From the NCBI GenBank assembly GCA_004335835.1, contig RWJK01001973.1, positions 186,001-250,000 on the forward strand: a stretch of 64,000 nt of DNA, written 5' to 3'. This document shows, piece by piece, positions 20,437 through 33,073 of the stretch; positions within the stretch are counted from its first letter, which is position 1, and every line of letters begins with the position of its first letter. Position numbers and translations under genes: made by a program. The notes beneath the pieces are model-generated. The model was not told the DNA's origin and did not search any database. It saw nothing but the letters and a program-made list of their open reading frames with translations. The stretch comes from Scenedesmus sp. ARA3 (taxonomy: Eukaryota; Chlorophyta; Chlorophyceae; Sphaeropleales; Scenedesmaceae).

Positions 20437-21427
20437 ATCACACTTACTTCACCGCAAACTTGCCATCTTGCAGCGTGGCATGTTTGGCTAGCAGCCATAC
20501 TGTACTTTAAGCGCACGCTCAGGCTGTTGTGAAAGAGTCAGCAGCTCGCGCGTATAGTTCAGCTCCCCCTGAAGCCTATCTGCCTGGATGCCCTAGGAAC
20601 AGCTCGCAAATCATGGCGCCCTGGTTTGCTGCTGTGATGCTGGATGTACAGCAGAAGCAATGCAAGCGCCAGGCTGTTGCTCTGCGCTTGTGCAGTCAGC
20701 CAGGCGCACTTGATGCGCATTTTCTGATGCTGCGCCGTGTATGCTGCCGTCTGTTGCAGGCTGCTGCTGCTGAGTTTGCAAAGCTAAAAAAGCCCACCAC
20801 CATGAGCGAAGACATGGATGAGCAGCAGCAGCAGCAGGAAGAGGGCAGCGAAGAAGAGGAGTGGGAAGATGAGGAGGATGAGGATGACATGCCGTCATAC
20901 GAGTTCAGGTTTGAGTGTGCAAAGATGCTGCTGGAGCTGGACGACACCACAGAGACAGCTATACAGGTAGGTGCGGTGTTGAGCTGTGCAGTAGCGCAGC
21001 TGGCTTGTGTTCTGCTGCTCTCCTAGCTGCGTCTGTCAAGTGCTCGTGCTTTGTTGCACAATGTAGTGTGGTGCAGTTGCAGGGGCTACTCCTGCACTGC
21101 TGACATGTCAGCAGCAATTTGTAGCTGCCTACTTGGTCACACATTACATTCAAGGCCTTCGTTCAATGTCTTGCTGCTGCCGTTGCCAAGCAGGTTCTTG
21201 AAGACTTGCTGGCAGAGAACGACAGCGTGCTGGACGTGTGGCACCTGCTGGGCCTGTCGTACTACAGCGGCGGCATGCTCAAGGAGGCCGAGGAGATCTG
21301 CAGCATGGGCCTGCAGCTGCTGCACAAGCAGCACGTGGGGCCAGAGGAGGACATCACACTGTCGTTCCAGGATTTGCAGTCGGCAATCCAGGAAGCGCAG
21401 GCAGCAGCAGAGGGCGGCGAGCAGTAG
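18812..21427 (+). CDS. ACL4: TPR protein, Acl4-like chaperone of ribosomal protein L4
   Basis: Six phase-0 exons (18812-19093, 19339-19464, 19717-19833, 20158-20397, 20760-20966, 21194-21427) encode 401 residues. The basic N-terminus (MPKPPGNRKKLKG) precedes TPR helices (LFERAQQALAFERYDAALEC and onwards), LASLRYEQGNSEEALQLL in exon 4 and VWHLLGLSYYSGGMLKEAEE in exon 6. Two acidic loops, near residues 235-253 and 272-300, interrupt the repeats. This layout and length match the Acl4 family, which binds newly made Rpl4/uL4 and carries it to the pre-ribosome in the nucleus. The acidic loops suit a basic client. Family assignment is from layout; another TPR chaperone is possible. Confidence 0.75.
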
Positions 21428-22412
21428 CAGCGCTGTGGGAGATGTTTGGCTGCCAGCAAGCAGGCTACAGCTACGGTGCTATGTCAGTTGAGCAGGCTAC
21501 TTGTCCTGCAGTGGGCAGGGATGCCTGTACCATCAAATGTTATTGCATGTTGCCTGGCCAGGACGTGCTAATCTGGTTTGGCTTGTTGGCAGAGCCAACT
21601 GGAGAAAAGTAGCTGCATATCGTTTCTGAGAGCACCTGGCGCCATGGCAGTGTGATGGTATTCTGGCACATGCTGCAGGTACGAATGCTGTGACAGCTCA
21701 GCTTGTAGTGGCTGCAGCAGATCAGTGCCCACTGGCAGCTGTGCTTCTGGTGCGTCTGCGTGTGACCGATCAGTGTGTTTGGGCCTGTTGCCAGTGGCCC
21801 TGTAGCTGGGCATACCTCACCTCCTTCAATGATTGCGATGCAGCGCGTGTGGGGTTGTTCGCAATAATGACAAGGTATTTCTGGCACCCTTCGTTGAACA
21901 TTATGCGGACGGTGCATCATTTGCATTTGCTTTTACTTTCTGCGCCTACTTGGCTAAGCTGCAAACTTAGCAGAGACGAAGCAGTAACAGCAGCACAGAT
22001 TTGAGGTCCCTTGCACTACCAGTTTGCGACTTTAAACGTGACACATACCATCACCAAGGTTGTTTCATATTGGTAGTGGCGAAGCAGTGGCGAGACCGGC
22101 GCCAGGGAGGCTTGCCAGCGACGCTGGCGAAAGGCACTTTTGCAGCTCGCACCCCTTAGCACACTGCAGGTTGGTTTTCGCGACTTTTACGCGAGCACAA
22201 ATGAGTGGGTACAACGCCCGGTGATGGACATCACCAGTACTGGACGTTGACTGTGTACAGTCCCATCACCCACGCCCACAGTACACATGCACTTACTGCA
22301 ACACAGGTGCCGTAGCTGCTCACCTCTGGTTCAGCAACCAACACATACAGTGCAGCTGAGCATGGCACAGTGACGCGCGGCGCAAGGGCGCTTGTAAGCC
22401 GCTGCTGCTGCC
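21428..22412. other. Spacer between ACL4 and the MUN-domain gene
   Basis: 985 bp holding the ACL4 3' end and the upstream region of the next gene. No TGTAA, repeat or credible open frame seen. Confidence 0.4.
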
Positions 22413-25400
22413 ATGTCTCACTACCAAGGCAGTGTGGGGCCTGGCTCTCCATACAGCATGGCAGATGGCTCGCCCCGGCACGGGCCACTGCATGGAGGCG
22501 GCAGTCAGTACATGGATTCAGGTCCGTTCCAACCTTCCTTTTTAACATGCCGCTCTGCTTCGCCTGTGCGTGGCGAGATACAGAGAGTGGCTGCAGCGGT
22601 GCTCCGATGGTGTTGACAGCTGAAGTGCAGACAGATGCAGCAGCCATACATTGTGCAGCCTACAGCATAAGAACACGACAGCTGCTTGCCCCAAGTCAAC
22701 AGTGCAACAGGTGCAGTTGGTCAGCCAGCATGTCATCAGCAGCCCTCTCTCACATGTGTATGTGCCGTTCATTCCCTGCCAACCCATACTGAACAGGTAC
22801 AATCGATGAGGATGAGGTGCACCTGCGAGAACAGCACGCCAACTTCCGCATGGGCGCAGGGCAGCGGCTGCAGCGGCAGGGTAGCATGAAGAATGCAGCA
22901 ATGTCAGCTGGCAGCAGGAAAGGCAGGCGGCGATGGATGGAGGGCAGCCAGGATGACTCACAAGCAGATGCAGATGCTGGCGTAGGCTCAGACCTCATAC
23001 CAGCAAGCAGAGGCGAGGGCAACACAGGCCACATTGTGCGCATGAAGCGCGCTGAGGCTTGGAGCAAGTTCCTGGCGTATGAGGGCTGCTGCCAGGTGAG
23101 CAGCAGCAGACACCTGCTGAACTTGATAGTGATGTGCCCTATCATGGCCACACCAGCTGATGCATCACACTGCATGTCAGCCACCTCCATCAGTCAGCAG
23201 CCAGCAGCAACTCTTGTTTTACTACTCCATTCTTACGGCTGCTGCAGGTGTGCATGAAGGAGGGTGCACGTGGCCTGCCTGAGGCTGCCTACTTCCTCAG
23301 CTCAGGCTGTGAGCCGCTGCGGGTGGGCTTGGGCATCACCAACCTGCTGCTGCCGCAAGTCATGGCCATGCACATGGCGTCAGCAGTGGACTCGGGCAGC
23401 CCCGCCATTGACCTCGGCAATGAGATCGTGTGGGACGACTTCGATGCAGATGACAGGAAGCTCAGCGCTGCAGCCTTCATGAACCACATGAGTGTGATGC
23501 GGGTGAGCAGAGGAGCAATTGACCAGCTCTGAACACAATGAGCGCAAGTACACCGCAGTAGTTGCAGCAGGCGTGTTCTGCTGCTTGGTTGTAACTCTAT
23601 CTTGCAGTTAGCCTCATAACAGCTGCTTCAGCATTAGAATAAGATTATGTGCTACTGCAGGCAGTGTTTGTTTCATGTTGACCTCTGGCAGCCACAGCTG
23701 CAATGCACACATCACGTTTGGTATAATCCTGATGTGGTTGGCTGTTGTGTTGCTGGCAGGTGCGCGTTGCACGCCTGGAGCTGCCGCAGACTGGCAACGT
23801 GCTGTCGCGCTTGGTGTGCCGCAACACAGACTACAGCAGGGTCACTGTGCACTTCAGGATGGTGCCGGTGGTGGACCTGCGCAACCCTGTTGACGTGCCC
23901 TTCAGGCTGCGCAAGGACGGCGCAGTGCTGCCCGGCTCCCCAGTGTTTGACCTGCAGCCTGACCACGCCAACCACGAGGTCATCCTGGAGGTCATGTCGG
24001 GCACTGAGGTGCTGGCAAGGTGAGTGGCAGAAAGGGTGGATTGTTGTTGGCGAGGAGATTTGCGGGCCAGGCCAGCAGCTATAGTCGACAGTACGGACCC
24101 AACATTGGTGCTGCCAGCAAGCCAGGTTGTCTTGGCATGCACCATTCCTGTGCGTGCACGGCAGCGCTGCGTTGACACAGAACCTGGCCAACAACCGGTG
24201 TGTGCTGTCTGTTGGTTTGGTTGCATGCTGCAGGGGCAAGATCTCCTGCAAGCGGCTGTGGCAGATCGGCATGGAGCACGGCGCAGAGGATGACTACTAT
24301 GAGGACGATGAGAGCGAAGCAGACGTCAACATCGGCGCGCCCAAGAGCATCTGCAACTGGCTCAAGGGCCCTGGCGAGGGAGCAGCCATGGGCAACAGCG
24401 GCACAGGCCTCTGGGTGAACGTGTTTGACAGCGGGCCAAACCCGGGCAAGGTGAGCTGCAGCAGTAGATGCAGCAGCTTGTGAGGCTTCCAGCAACCACA
24501 TCCTGCAAGCTAATCTGCAGTATGATTACCCTGCAAGCAACAGACGGATGCCACCCTCTCGATTTGCATCTGTGGCAGCTGAACCAAGGCTTGGCTGAAC
24601 CTCTGTATCTCTCGGCCGCTGTTTTGCATGGCGCAAGCGAACAATGTATTTTGGGTGCTGCTTGGCTGCTGGCGCTCGGGCAGGTGCTGCTGATGGTGCA
24701 GCGCACGCAGCGCGAGCTGCCTGGCTATGAGGGCCCTCGGGAGGAAGCCACCCAGGACAAGGGCACACTCAAAGTCAGCAGCTGCCAGGCGTACGACTAC
24801 CTCCTGCTGGCGGCGCTTAAGGCGCAGGTGAGCAGCAGCAGAAGGATGCAAGTGAATGCCTTTCAGTAATTTATTGAGATCAACTTTGCTTGCTGACATA
24901 CGACAGGCCTGCTCAGCTTCCATGTGCTTAGTGTGTCTCCGCTCATGTGCTTTTATGGGCTGCCCTCGCTTGTATTTGCAGGGCTGCAACGAGCGGCGGT
25001 TGGATGTCTCCGGCGAGTGGGCCTGGCTGCTGCAGGCGTTTGCGTCACAGTACGGCGTGCGCAGCAACTATGCAGTCATGACGCACCTGCGCTGGGTGCT
25101 GCGGCCAGGCGTGGCCAGCGTGAGCCAGAACTGCTTCGACCTGCTGGCGCGGCAGCTGCGGCCGCTGCTGGAGCAGGAGGCGGCAGGCGGCTGCAGTCTG
25201 ACACAGCATGAGGTGAGTAGCAGTTGGCGCCAACAGCAGCAGCGGCAGCAGCGTGGCAGCAGACCAATATGGTACAGCAATTGCAGCAGAGAACACCACA
25301 AGCTTCTTCAACACCTGTTACTCGCGGCAGCAGATGTGCTTGGTGCCATGCACGCGTCGCTTGCTTCAACTGCATGCCTCTGCCACCCGCTGCTGCTGCT

Positions 25401-28400
25401 GCTACTAGGCCACCATGCTGAGCAAGACCAAGGCAGACACGGAGGAGCTGCTGAAGCTGGCGTTTGAGAACTACTACCTGCTGAGCAGCGGCGCGCGCAA
25501 GGGCATCATGGACGGCGCCTGCAGCCCCCAGCCTGGGCACAACGAGTTCCCGCCCATGGCGCTGGTGGCTGGCGTGCACCTGTTTGAGGCCATGCGCGAC
25601 GTGTTCCACCCCAGCGATGTTGAGTGGCTGGGAGACAGGTTCAGGATTGCTGCCAAGGGGCGCTGGAGCAGGCTGGCGAGCTTGTGCGATGACGGCATGC
25701 AGCAGGTGCGTAGTGGGTGCAGCAGGAGCAGCAGTGGAAGCAGCACGATGGAGCCGATGCCATGATACAGCTTTGCAACCATAACTTGTGAGGACGCACA
25801 GTACATCTCACATAACCATGGCCATGCAGCATGTGACAATGACTTTTGCAGCCAGACGATTTGTTGTCGACGTTTCATTCGTGGTGCCTTAGACAAGGCT
25901 TAACACCTAGAGCTGGTGACCAGTTTAATGTGTTGTACTGCCGCAGGACCAGCCATCACCACTGATGACTGGGGCAGCACCGCTGCGGCAGAACCTGCAC
26001 AGCTCGCGCGGCGGCAACAACACGCCAGCCAGCAAGGCGCAGCAGCTCTACTCCAGGGTCATCCGCGTGGCATCAGCCATACAGCATGTGAGCAGGCTGA
26101 AGGCCTATTTCTTTGGTTGTGTGTCACACGACACACCGCCTAGATGCGTGATAATCTGATGTCAGCAGTGTTGTGCTGTGTGAGTGAAGTTGGTATGTGC
26201 TGGGTTGCAAAGCGCCAGGCATTGACTGTGTTGGCCTGCTTGACTGTCAACCCTGCAGGACCTGGAGTATGACAGGCAGCTGCAGGATGTGCCGCGCCTG
26301 CTGCCCACGTCACTCAATCTGCCGGCCATCACAGCCACAGAGTACTGCGTGAACTACGTGCACCAGCTGCGGTCGGTGCTGGCGCAGTGCCCGCCCAACC
26401 AGCCCACAGAGATGGCCATAGACATGCTGGTGGCGGTGGCGCAGCTGCAGAGGTGCGTGTGGCTGCTGGCTTGCAGTAGAGGAGAACGGTGCCTACCAAA
26501 CAGCAACCATTCTACGGCTCCCAGTTGTGATCTTGCAGCTTCTGGCGAGGACCAGTGTGACCAAGGCCCTTGCTTCTCACTTACTCTGCTGTAGGTACCT
26601 GGAGGAGCACCACCTGGCAGTGCAGCGAGGCCAGCCTGGCTGCATAGACTGCCTGGAGCTGTTTGCGCCGCATGTGCGCAGCTGGATCACCAACAGCCAG
26701 GAGACGCTGTGCGCCACCTGCCGCAGCCTGGAGGCCACCACTGAGCTCAGCTCGATGGCCTCGACAGCAACGCAGGTGAGGCAACAACGCGCTACTGGCT
26801 GCTCCCGCCTCCACACCGTGGATGCATCTGGCGACTATGCCAAGAGCGCATGCATCCTGTGCGTTTATTGCAAAATCTTCATTGCCCAGACTGTATGGGC
26901 TCCTGAATAACAAGCTTTGCAGAAAAGGGTAGTCGGTCCTGCAATGTCTCAGCTTGCTTTGTGATTGTGATGCCGGCATGTCCCGCAGGAGGCGCCGCCG
27001 CTGGGCGGCAGCGAGGAGGGCGGCGTGGCGCCCATCTGCCACGAGATGCTGCGGCACGTGGTGAACGAGATGCACCGCTACGAGCGCGTCATCACGCACT
27101 GGCCGCTGTTCGGGCCCTACCTGGAGGCGTCGCTGTGCGTGGTGCTGCGCTCCATCATCGGCGCGGTCAGCCGGCAGTGCGGCATGACACGCGTGCGTGG
27201 CGGCCCCGTGGACATCTACGACATGGCTGGCACGCCAGGCAAGGGCCCAGCACCTAAGGGCAACAGCCCCTTCAAGGGCACCATGAACAACAGGTACTCA
27301 GCAGCTCCCTCAAGTGGCTCAGACTACAGGTGGGCCAGGTGGCCTGATGCTTGCAGCTGTGCTGCTTCTGATCCTTGTATGCCTGGCAGCTCAGCTGCCA
27401 GGTGTCTGTGCTGCATGTCTAAGATAGTGCTGCACATGACAGGCACTTACCTATGAATAGTAATGTTGCAACACACAGCGTACTGAGCCTCTGTGCCCCT
27501 GCCCAAATGTGCAATGCCTGCAGGAGCAACCGCCACCAGGGCAGCATGGCGCAGTGGGCCTGGGCGCCCGACAGCCCTCGCAAGGCTGGCCCCAACGGTG
27601 CGCCGCGCGTGCTGCTGATGGTGCGCGAGGCTGTGCTGCTGAACAGCATGAAGCGGCTGATGGTGGCAGCGCCCATCTACGAGGCCACCATCAACAAGTG
27701 GAGCGGCGGCAGCTCCATGCCGCCTGGCTCGCACCAGCATGCTGACGTGGGCTCGGAGTTCGGATACGAGGACGTGGCGCCACACGTGGGAGCGCAGTTT
27801 GCACAGGTGAGATGCGTTCGGTTCGAGTGGGTTGTGGTTGCAGGGATGTGCTGCCAAACAGTGGCTGGTGAGATCGCCTGGCTGGTACGGAAACCACTGC
27901 CTAAACAATACAAAAGGTATTAACATGACATGTAAGCTATGTACTTTAGCTGCTCCTGCACTGTACTGAGCATTCCACCGTGCTGAGGTTGCCTCTCTGC
28001 TGCCTGGCGCTGCTGTGTCGCTGGCATGCAGGTGGTCAAGGAGCTGCGCACAGAGTACTCGTCAGCAGTGGCCAGCACCTGCCAGCGCATGTCAGCCGCG
28101 CTGTCTGCCAATCCCACCACCAGCATCTTCACGCTGCTGAACCACGCCAAGGCAGCCAGCGCGCAGGCGGGCCCCAACATGACGCCCATGCAGCAGCATG
28201 CCATGATCGAGAACGTGAGCGCGGGCATGTTCACGTGCCTGAGCGAGGTGCTCACCAACCTGGCAGCTGCGCTGGACGGGCGCGTGTTTGTGGCCACTGG
28301 GCGCGGCCTGTGGGACTTCATTGGGCGGGACCTGCTGGAGTTTGTGGAGAACCTGCAGGTGAGTGTTGAGGTGGCATGTTCAGAGATGTCGTGTCTGTGC

Positions 28401-28853
28401 ATCACAGTGTTGATTGCTACATGCCTTTTTTGTCACCGCAGCTCGACGCTCTAGCAGAAACCGTGTGCAAGGCTAGCTTGGCACATTCAATACAGCGGTT
28501 CCTTCTGGTTCCTGCCGACTAGGCTCTGACAGCACCGTTGCAGCCTGCACACCAGCAAACCCTTTCACTACCTTTTGCTGCATCACCTGAGACTTAGCTT
28601 GGTTTGCACTTGCCTGCTGCACTCATATTGCTGCTTCTAGGAGGGCAAGGACAACCGCGGCGCGTGGCGCACCCGCCAGAACGCGTCGCTGCTGCTGGAG
28701 GAGATCAACAACTTCTTCCGGTCTGGGCTGGTGTCAGCCATGGAGCACGTGCTGCAGGAGCGCGACCTGTCGCTGCCGCTGCACATTGACGCTACACAGA
28801 AGCTGCTGGCGGGCAACACCACGGCGCTCAACATGAACTTCACGCCGTTCTAA
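22413..28853 (+). CDS. MUN-domain protein (PATROL1/Munc13-like)
   Basis: Fifteen phase-consistent exons: 22413-22521, 22797-23095, 23248-23502, 23760-24019, 24234-24450, 24684-24827, 24982-25212, 25409-25705, 25947-26087, 26259-26452, 26595-26775, 26989-27293, 27524-27806, 28032-28358, 28641-28853; 1151 residues. Residues 222-380 form a beta-rich block that may be a C2-like domain (LPQTGNVLSRLVCRNTDYSR, SGTGLWVNVFD). Residues 410-605 match plant proteins of the MUN/DUF810 group (AYDYLLLAALKAQ, SGEWAWLLQAFASQYGVRSN, LAFENYYLLSSGARKGIMDG). The C-terminus (GRVFVATGRGLWDFIGRDLL, then LLLEEINNFFRSGL) resembles the end of PATROL1. MUN proteins tether or prime vesicles for SNARE fusion; in Arabidopsis PATROL1 delivers a proton pump to the plasma membrane. 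A similar exocytic role here is inference. Confidence 0.75.
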
Positions 28854-29562
28854 CGCAGCAACAATGACAACGATTACCATTTGACAAACACGTGACAGAA
28901 TCAGTGCAGCAGCCACAGACGCAGCAGGGAGTTTTGAAATGCAGCAGCACACATGCTCATATGCTGAGGCGTGTTGACGAACTGGCTGGGCAGTAGGAGG
29001 TAGCAGATGACTGACCCCAGGGGTAGTTAGGGTTTGATGCATCGGGTGAAGAAAAGGCACAAGTAGTAGCCAGGACCTTCACATAAACATGGCAATGCAG
29101 TGGCACCGTGTGACAGTGTTTTTGCAGCTGGGTTTTCAGTCAGTGCCAACCTTTGTCAAGGACCAGGCGGTGTGAACTTGGGCTGAAGATTCTTTTTGGG
29201 TGATGTCCTGGCACGCAAGGCAGGTCATTGGCACCTAGAGCTCTTGAGGTGTTTTGTTTCCAGGTTTGGTGCTTCGAGGCAATTGAGATCACCTGCAGCC
29301 AGGTGTCATAGGTGTTTGTCAGTGGTCTTTCAGGCAGGTCTGTGGTCGGGCGTTGAGCTACAACCTTGCCGCAGCTTGCTTACTATGCTGTTTTCCGTGA
29401 CTTTGTGACACCATACATCCTCAAACTTCCTGCTCCCTCACTTACACTCACCCGCACCCGCACTTCAACACGTTCCGAAGCGATCCCCCTCGCACCGCAA
29501 CACTGCAAGTTCTGTCAGCTCCTGCCATCGTTCATAACATCAAAACTGGGTCGCTGAGGAGG
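28854..29562. other. Spacer between the MUN-domain and SVIP-like genes
   Basis: 709 bp. One telo-box-like TTAGGGTTT at 29027-29035. No supported gene. Confidence 0.4.
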
Positions 29563-30250
29563 ATGGGCATCTGTGCAAGCTGCTGCGGAGGGAAGCGCCC
29601 AAAGTATGCTGATGACGAGCCTTTTGGTCGACTCAGGTGACCCTTGGGGTCTTGCCATGCCTCAGCTCCAGCACCATTGCATATATGACTTTTGTATATG
29701 CATTTACAGCGCCCGCAACGCCCCTTGATACCGCAAGAAGCTGATGCCAGTGTGGTAGGTCAAGCTCTGTTCCTTGAACGTTGCTCTGACTCTGCAAGTT
29801 TTGTCCTCTGTTACAGTGCCCCAGCTCCTCAGACTGAAGCAGACAGGGAAGCAAGAGCACTTGCAGCAGAGCGGGTAGGTGATGCTTGGTAAAGGAAACA
29901 CTGCTGCCATCAGGAGCGCATGCATGCTCTCGCTTCTTAGCAGCAGCAGCAGCAGCAGCAGCAGCAACGGTGTGATGGGTCTGTAGTGCGATGAATCAGG
30001 AGCTTTGTCGGCTACATGCATGCCCACTCAACTCGCTGCAGGCAGGACATGACGTGCACTTGATGCCACACAGCTGCTCTGCGGTCATTGAGTGGAATTG
30101 TGTATTGCTTGCCCGTTGCAGGCTGAGGCCAGGCAGCAGCAGTTTGAACGAAGTGCAGTAGGTCGCGCAGCAATTAAGTCAGTCAAGGAGGCCAAGCGGC
30201 AAGACGAAAGACCGGCAGGCAACAACACAGCCCGGGATTGGCTGAGCTGA
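29563..30250 (+). CDS. Small VCP/p97-interacting protein (SVIP-like)
   Basis: Three short exons (29563-29636, 29817-29874, 30122-30250) join to 86 residues, near the 77 of human SVIP. The N-terminus MGICASCCGG has Gly2 for myristoylation and adjacent cysteines for palmitoylation, as in SVIP. The middle helix, REARALAAERAEARQQQ, resembles the p97-binding VIM pattern R-x5-AA-x2-R, with Ala instead of the last Arg. The rest (SAVGRAAIKSVKEAKRQDER, then RDWLS at the end) matches SVIP layout: basic helix and a Trp near the C-terminus. SVIP binds the AAA ATPase p97/Cdc48 at ER and other membranes and restrains ER-associated degradation. The small size limits certainty. Confidence 0.65.
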
Positions 30251-32487
30251 GCCATGTCATTGCATGTACCAGTTGACTTGTGCAGTATAGCAGCAGGCCT
30301 TGCTGATCAGCAAACGAGCTTACGTGGGGGCTACAGCTTTTCGTTGTTGTATGATGTGCATACATCGGGCGCCAAGGGTTAAATCCGGCACTTGCATGAG
30401 CTGGTGCAGCTGCCAGCGGATGGGGCCTATTGAGTCCAATGCGGTCCTCGAATCATGCGGTCGTGGTTGCGCCCACTTGATAGCAGTGTCAAGCTTGACA
30501 TTTAAGTGGAAGTGTTATGCTTCGATCTTGTTCCTATTGCAGTGCCCATATGCCAGTCAACTTAGCTGCTGAAAGTGAAACACCAGCAAGCAGCTGTGTG
30601 CCATCATGGTGCAGCGTGTGCAGCAGAGTGCAGGCAAGTCAGACTCCTCAGCATGCTACTTTCTGTTATGCCACGCAGCTTGTTGCTTTGGAGCGCATGT
30701 GTTTGAGGGCAACCAGATGGTTGCGGCTTGCGCCAGCCGTTCGTTTGTGCACTTGGTGCACATGCGGTCCTTGCAGTGGCCAGGTCGCACCATGCGCTAT
30801 CTTATAACCCCAATGACACCCCACGTACGTCAGCATGCTGTGCACAGCCAGGTGGCCAAGGAAGCGCAGTGACGGTCCACTGTGCCTGCTTTGCTTCGAG
30901 CAAGTTGCCGAACCCGTAATGAAGGGGGTTGGGTCGTGAGGCATCTTACTGCCAGTGTTTTGGCTGGGTCAGCTGTGCGCGGCGCCTGAGGTTACATTGA
31001 CTTAGTCATTTGCCATGTGCTGGCGATGCCATGCATGGTTATGCTGCATGTTTTCACCTTGGACTTAAGGTTCATTCATGTCTTCGGCCCGATTCAGCAG
31101 TTCATGTGATCAGATGCAGTCTGTAATGGCTGTAACACAAGGATACAGTGCGTATGAAAGGCTGGGTGCAGCCATCACCATCGCCATGTTCATAATCGCT
31201 ATGTTACCAATGCAGCCTCAGCAACAGCATACATCATGCACGATGTACGTATGTAAGTTGATCACCTTGACACAGCACCTTGACACAGCATACATCGTTG
31301 AATGTTCTATATCACCAGACTCAGCTTCACCTGACCGCGCCCTGTCGTAAATGGCCCGCAGCTTTCGATCCATACGGCTGCGGCAGCATCGGCATCCGCC
31401 CTTCCGCCTCAAATCCCCCCCCCCCTGGGACCGCCAGAACATGTGATGTGACATGCCATGATGTATGACATGCCATTGCAAACGCGCTGTCCCTGATGTG
31501 AAAGTACATCGCGTGTGCAGCGGTACAGCACGCAGTCACTGCGTGGAGCGGAAGCCCCGCAGCTCATCACAACCCGCACACAAGCATTGTCATAAAACAT
31601 GCACATGGGTTCGCTGCTGTGCCGCTCCAAGTGCTGGCGCCATGTCAAGCGCCAGCCATACACATGCGCACATGACCCACCAGCCAACCACTAGGCGAGC
31701 AGCCATGGCCCAACAACAGCAGCAGGCAGCCTCACGTTTCTTGCCAGGTGCTGCTCTGTTGGATTGTGGCGGCACAGGGTCGACAGGGTGTTGACAGGGT
31801 GAACTGCCTTGAAGGCACAACCAGCTTTTCCTTGGAGCTGCTGTGAGCAGACATAAGAAGCCACCAACGAAGTGCAGTGACGCAACTGCCCAATACATAT
31901 GGCTGCATGCTGCCAGATTTGATGCACAGCAACCACGGTGATGGTTGTTGCTCCCTGCTGATGCACACAGCTGGATCTGCTGTGGTGGCACCCTTGCCAG
32001 TGCCACTGGACACGGCACACCTGCACAGCACAAAGCACGCCTGTTAACTCATGTCAACAGCTGCAGCGTGTATAAAGCAACTGCTGGGCGATATCTGATA
32101 CTCAAGAGCAACCCAGAGCAAGCAGCATGTGAAGTGACGTGCAGCAACACCAGCTGGCAGCAGACGCGACAAAGCCGTGAATATCCGCACTTTCTTCTGC
32201 CTGCAGGTGCAGTTCGCCATCTGAATGGGTGGCTGTTGGGGTGGGGTGGGATGACGCGGACAGCTTGCTGCAAGCGGCGCTCTGGCAATGGTGTGTGGCG
32301 GGTGCCTCTCATGTGCCATCCTTCCCAGATCAACCTTGGTAGTTTGCATGGTGCTCTGCTGTGCATGCGCACCAGACTTGCAGGAAGCAGCTGATAGGTT
32401 ATTACTTGCTGCAAGCGATGGTTGCTGGTAGAGGAAGCTCTGGGTCTGTTGCTGGATGGGGCAAAACTGCTTGCGCTGCGGCTTGCT
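30251..32487. other. 2.2-kb spacer, SVIP-like gene to DPM3
   Basis: Converging 3' ends. Open frames are short, lack family signatures and do not chain through splice sites. A poly-C run lies at about 31418-31427 and TGTAA motifs near 31122-31135. I see no supported gene. Confidence 0.4.
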
Positions 32488-33073
32488 TCACCCGTCACTG
32501 CTTAGACCGGCTTGTAGCTCTTTGTCAAAGGCATACCCTTGTTTAACAAGGTCCTTTCTTGCGCGGCATATGTCCTGCGAGCATATTGTGACAACGTATC
32601 AGCAGCAGCGGATTGCTGGTGTGGCATGCACCCTGTCCGCCAGCGCAACATCTGCTGAGCCACAGCGCTGCTGTGCTAGGCAGCTTGAATGGACATCCTG
32701 CTGATCGGCAGCTGCTGAGCGCTAAGTCAGCCAGCAGGTACATGGCCGCTCACCGAATGAAGTTTCTGGGCCTCTTCAGGGCAGCTGCGGAACGTGAGCG
32801 CGCCGTACACCAGCAACAGCAACATGTACATGCCGAATGCCACCAGGAGCAGCAGTGGTGCCTGCAGCAGACACACAGCCTTTCAGACTTGACGTAGGTA
32901 CTACCCCAGCAGTATTGAGAACTGCTTGTCATCCTTGCTGCTGGTCACCGCAGCAGCAGACGCACCAGCAGCACAGCCACCCGAGCTGGGGTGGGGAGGG
33001 AAAGCTGCAACGCTGCTGCCCAAGCAGCACCTCCAGCAGCAGCTATATAAGCTATCCTGTAAATGCGCTTCAT
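32488..33073 (-). CDS. DPM3: Dolichol-phosphate mannosyltransferase subunit 3
   Basis: Three exons, 33073-32966, 32861-32754 and 32574-32488, join in phase 0 to 100 residues. There are two hydrophobic helices (IAYIAAAGGAAWAAALQL and LLLLVAFGMYMLLLLVYGAL), then LTFRSCPEEAQKLHS and DICRARKDLVKQG. This matches DPM3, where two membrane helices precede a motif of the type F-x-x-C-x-E-A-x-x-L, then D-I-x-x-A-(K/R)-x-x-L. DPM3 anchors catalytic DPM1 at the ER, where the complex makes dolichol-phosphate-mannose for N-glycans, GPI anchors and O-mannosylation. Each exon is about 110 nt or less, so the gene is invisible as a single open frame. The ATG has A at -3. It faces away from the dynein gene, 378 bp apart. 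Confidence 0.88.

Noticed and set aside
30517..32034. Several open frames of 70-150 codons in the spacer
   Set aside because: They lack family signatures, overlap on both strands and do not extend by phase-consistent splicing.
6998..33073. An ER-function cluster (EMC8/9, SVIP, DPM3)
   Set aside because: The three genes are spread over 26 kb on both strands with unrelated genes between; eukaryotic neighbours of similar theme occur by chance.
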